DNA from: Clostridia bacterium
GTDB lineage: Bacteria > Bacillota > Clostridia > Oscillospirales > SIG627
Assembly: GCA_017453605.1 (NCBI GenBank)
Contig: JAFTEP010000066.1
Coordinates: 1-5,519, forward strand
Direction: 5' to 3'
Length of the DNA stretch: 5,519 nt
In this document: positions 4,688 to 5,519 of the stretch, piece after piece
How positions within the stretch are numbered: position 1 is the stretch's first letter
Layout of the letters: the number at the start of each line of letters is the position of its first letter
Position numbers and translations under genes: made by a program
The notes under the pieces: model-generated
What the model was told of the DNA's origin: nothing
The model's database searches: none
The model's input: only the letters and a program-made list of their open reading frames with translations

Positions 4688-5518
4688 TTAACCCAGCGCG
4701 GCGAATCCGTTTTCGAGATCGGCGATTATATCGTCGATATGCTCTGTGCCGATGGAGAGCCTTATGGTGTTCGGGTGGATGTCCTGAGCCTCGAGCTCCT
4801 TTTCGGAGAGCTGAGAGTGTGTCGTCGACGCCGGGTGTATCACGAGCGATTTCACGTCTGCGACGTTTGCCAGAAGCGAGAATATCTTCAGCGCGTCTAT
4901 GAACTTCCAGGCCTCCTCCTGTCCGCCCTTGATATCGAACGTGAAGATCGAAGCGCCGCCGTTCGGGAAATACTTCTTATACAGTTCGTGCTGAGGATGA
5001 TCCGGCAGGGAAGGATGGTTCACTTTTTCCACTTTCGGATGCTTTGAGAGGTATTCCACTACCTTCTTCGCGTTCTCGGCGTGGCGTTCGAGTCTCAGCG
5101 AGAGGGTTTCCACTCCCTGCAGCAGCAAAAATGCGTTGAACGGAGAGATTGCGGCTCCCGTGTCCCTGAGAAGGATAGCGCGGATATAGGTGACGAACGC
5201 CGCCGCTCCCGCCGCCGCGGTGAACGAGACCCCGTGATAGCTGGGATTAGGAGCGGCGATATTGGGATACTTTTCGGGAGTCCAGTTGAATTTTCCGCTG
5301 TCGACGATTATCCCGCCGAGGGTCGTTCCGTGTCCGCCGAGATATTTCGTCGCGGAATGGACGACGATATCAGAGCCGTGCTCTATCGGGCGCACGAGAT
5401 ACGGCGTCCCGAACGTGTTGTCTGTCACGACGGGGATCCCTTTTGCGTGCGCGATTTCGGAAACCGCGTCGATATCGGGGATGTCGCTGTTCGGATTGCC
5501 GAGCGTTTCTATGAACAG
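4688..5518 (-). CDS. metY: O-acetylhomoserine sulfhydrylase, C-terminal part (5' end outside window)
   Basis: This is a PLP enzyme of the Cys/Met metabolism family that forms homocysteine from O-acetylhomoserine and sulfide, the direct-sulfhydrylation route to methionine. The last 276 codons are visible and the frame stays open to the right edge, against about 425 residues for the family. The visible part begins with IETLGNPNSDIPDID, then TDNTF with the aspartate (visible residue 33) expected to pair with the PLP ring nitrogen. SATKYLGGHGT follows, with the Schiff-base lysine (visible residue 58). The block LANVADVKSLVIHPASTTHSQL and the ending TIRLSIGTEHIDDIIADLE are characteristic of the MetY/MET17 subgroup. 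A GTG at 5428 lies inside conserved sequence and is not the start. It is upstream of cysK in a probable operon. Cystathionine gamma-synthase or gamma-lyase is less likely because of the long loop around NWTPEKYPNIAAPNPSYHG, which is MetY-like. Confidence 0.93.
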   Translation of the reverse strand: MFIETLGNPNSDIPDIDAVSEIAHAKGIPVVTDNTFGTPYLVRPIEHGSDIVVHSATKYLGGHGTTLGGIIVDSGKFNWTPEKYPNIAAPNPSYHGVSFTAAAGAAAFVTYIRAILLRDTGAAISPFNAFLLLQGVETLSLRLERHAENAKKVVEYLSKHPKVEKVNHPSLPDHPQHELYKKYFPNGGASIFTFDIKGGQEEAWKFIDALKIFSLLANVADVKSLVIHPASTTHSQLSEKELEAQDIHPNTIRLSIGTEHIDDIIADLENGFAALG

Positions 5519-5519
5519 C

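Noticed and set aside
1..5519. CRISPR array, toxin-antitoxin pair, retron or other multi-gene defence system
   Set aside because: There are no regularly spaced repeats, reverse transcriptase or small paired genes. The only defence candidate is the single Mrr-like gene.

Overview
This window looks like a chromosome segment from an anaerobic Firmicute of the Clostridia type, probably an uncultured gut or rumen lineage. The basis is a large serine recombinase of the clostridial mobile-element kind, strong AGGAGG-type ribosome binding sites, sigma-A-like promoters, a CCA-encoding tRNA-Ala, and rpsB-tsf and sulfhydrylase sequences of clostridial character. This is an inference from sequence style, not a taxonomic assignment.

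Layout. The left part (about 1-1410) is accessory DNA. It holds the 3' end of a serine recombinase on the plus strand, a near-symmetric terminator shared by two convergent genes, and a conspicuously AT-rich minus-strand gene for an Mrr-like (PD-(D/E)XK) nuclease with an unassigned C-terminal half. From about 1414 rightward the sequence is ordinary core genome, all on the minus strand: tRNA-Ala(CGC), tsf (EF-Ts), rpsB (ribosomal protein S2), cysK (cysteine synthase) and the C-terminal two-thirds of an O-acetylhomoserine sulfhydrylase (metY-type) that runs off the right edge.

In transcription order on the minus strand, metY and cysK form a sulfur-assimilation operon with a 49-nt gap. rpsB and tsf form the classical translation operon, with its own promoter, a roughly 98-nt leader, a 28-nt intergenic gap and a strong terminator. 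A consensus promoter with a GC-rich discriminator then drives the tRNA locus, which ends in a perfect 16-bp hairpin, followed by the nuclease gene.

The most unusual spot is the tRNA locus. A 22-nt copy of the 5' end of tRNA-Ala sits 68 bp upstream of the intact-length tRNA gene. The orphan fragment pairs better with the gene's own 3' acceptor strand than the gene's current 5' end does. The promoter also lies at a normal distance from the fragment. This looks like a scar of integration or duplication inside the tRNA gene, next to the AT-rich nuclease gene and the recombinase. The nuclease is a plausible defence gene. I see no CRISPR array, rRNA, insertion sequence with terminal repeats, or complete novel multi-gene system in the window.
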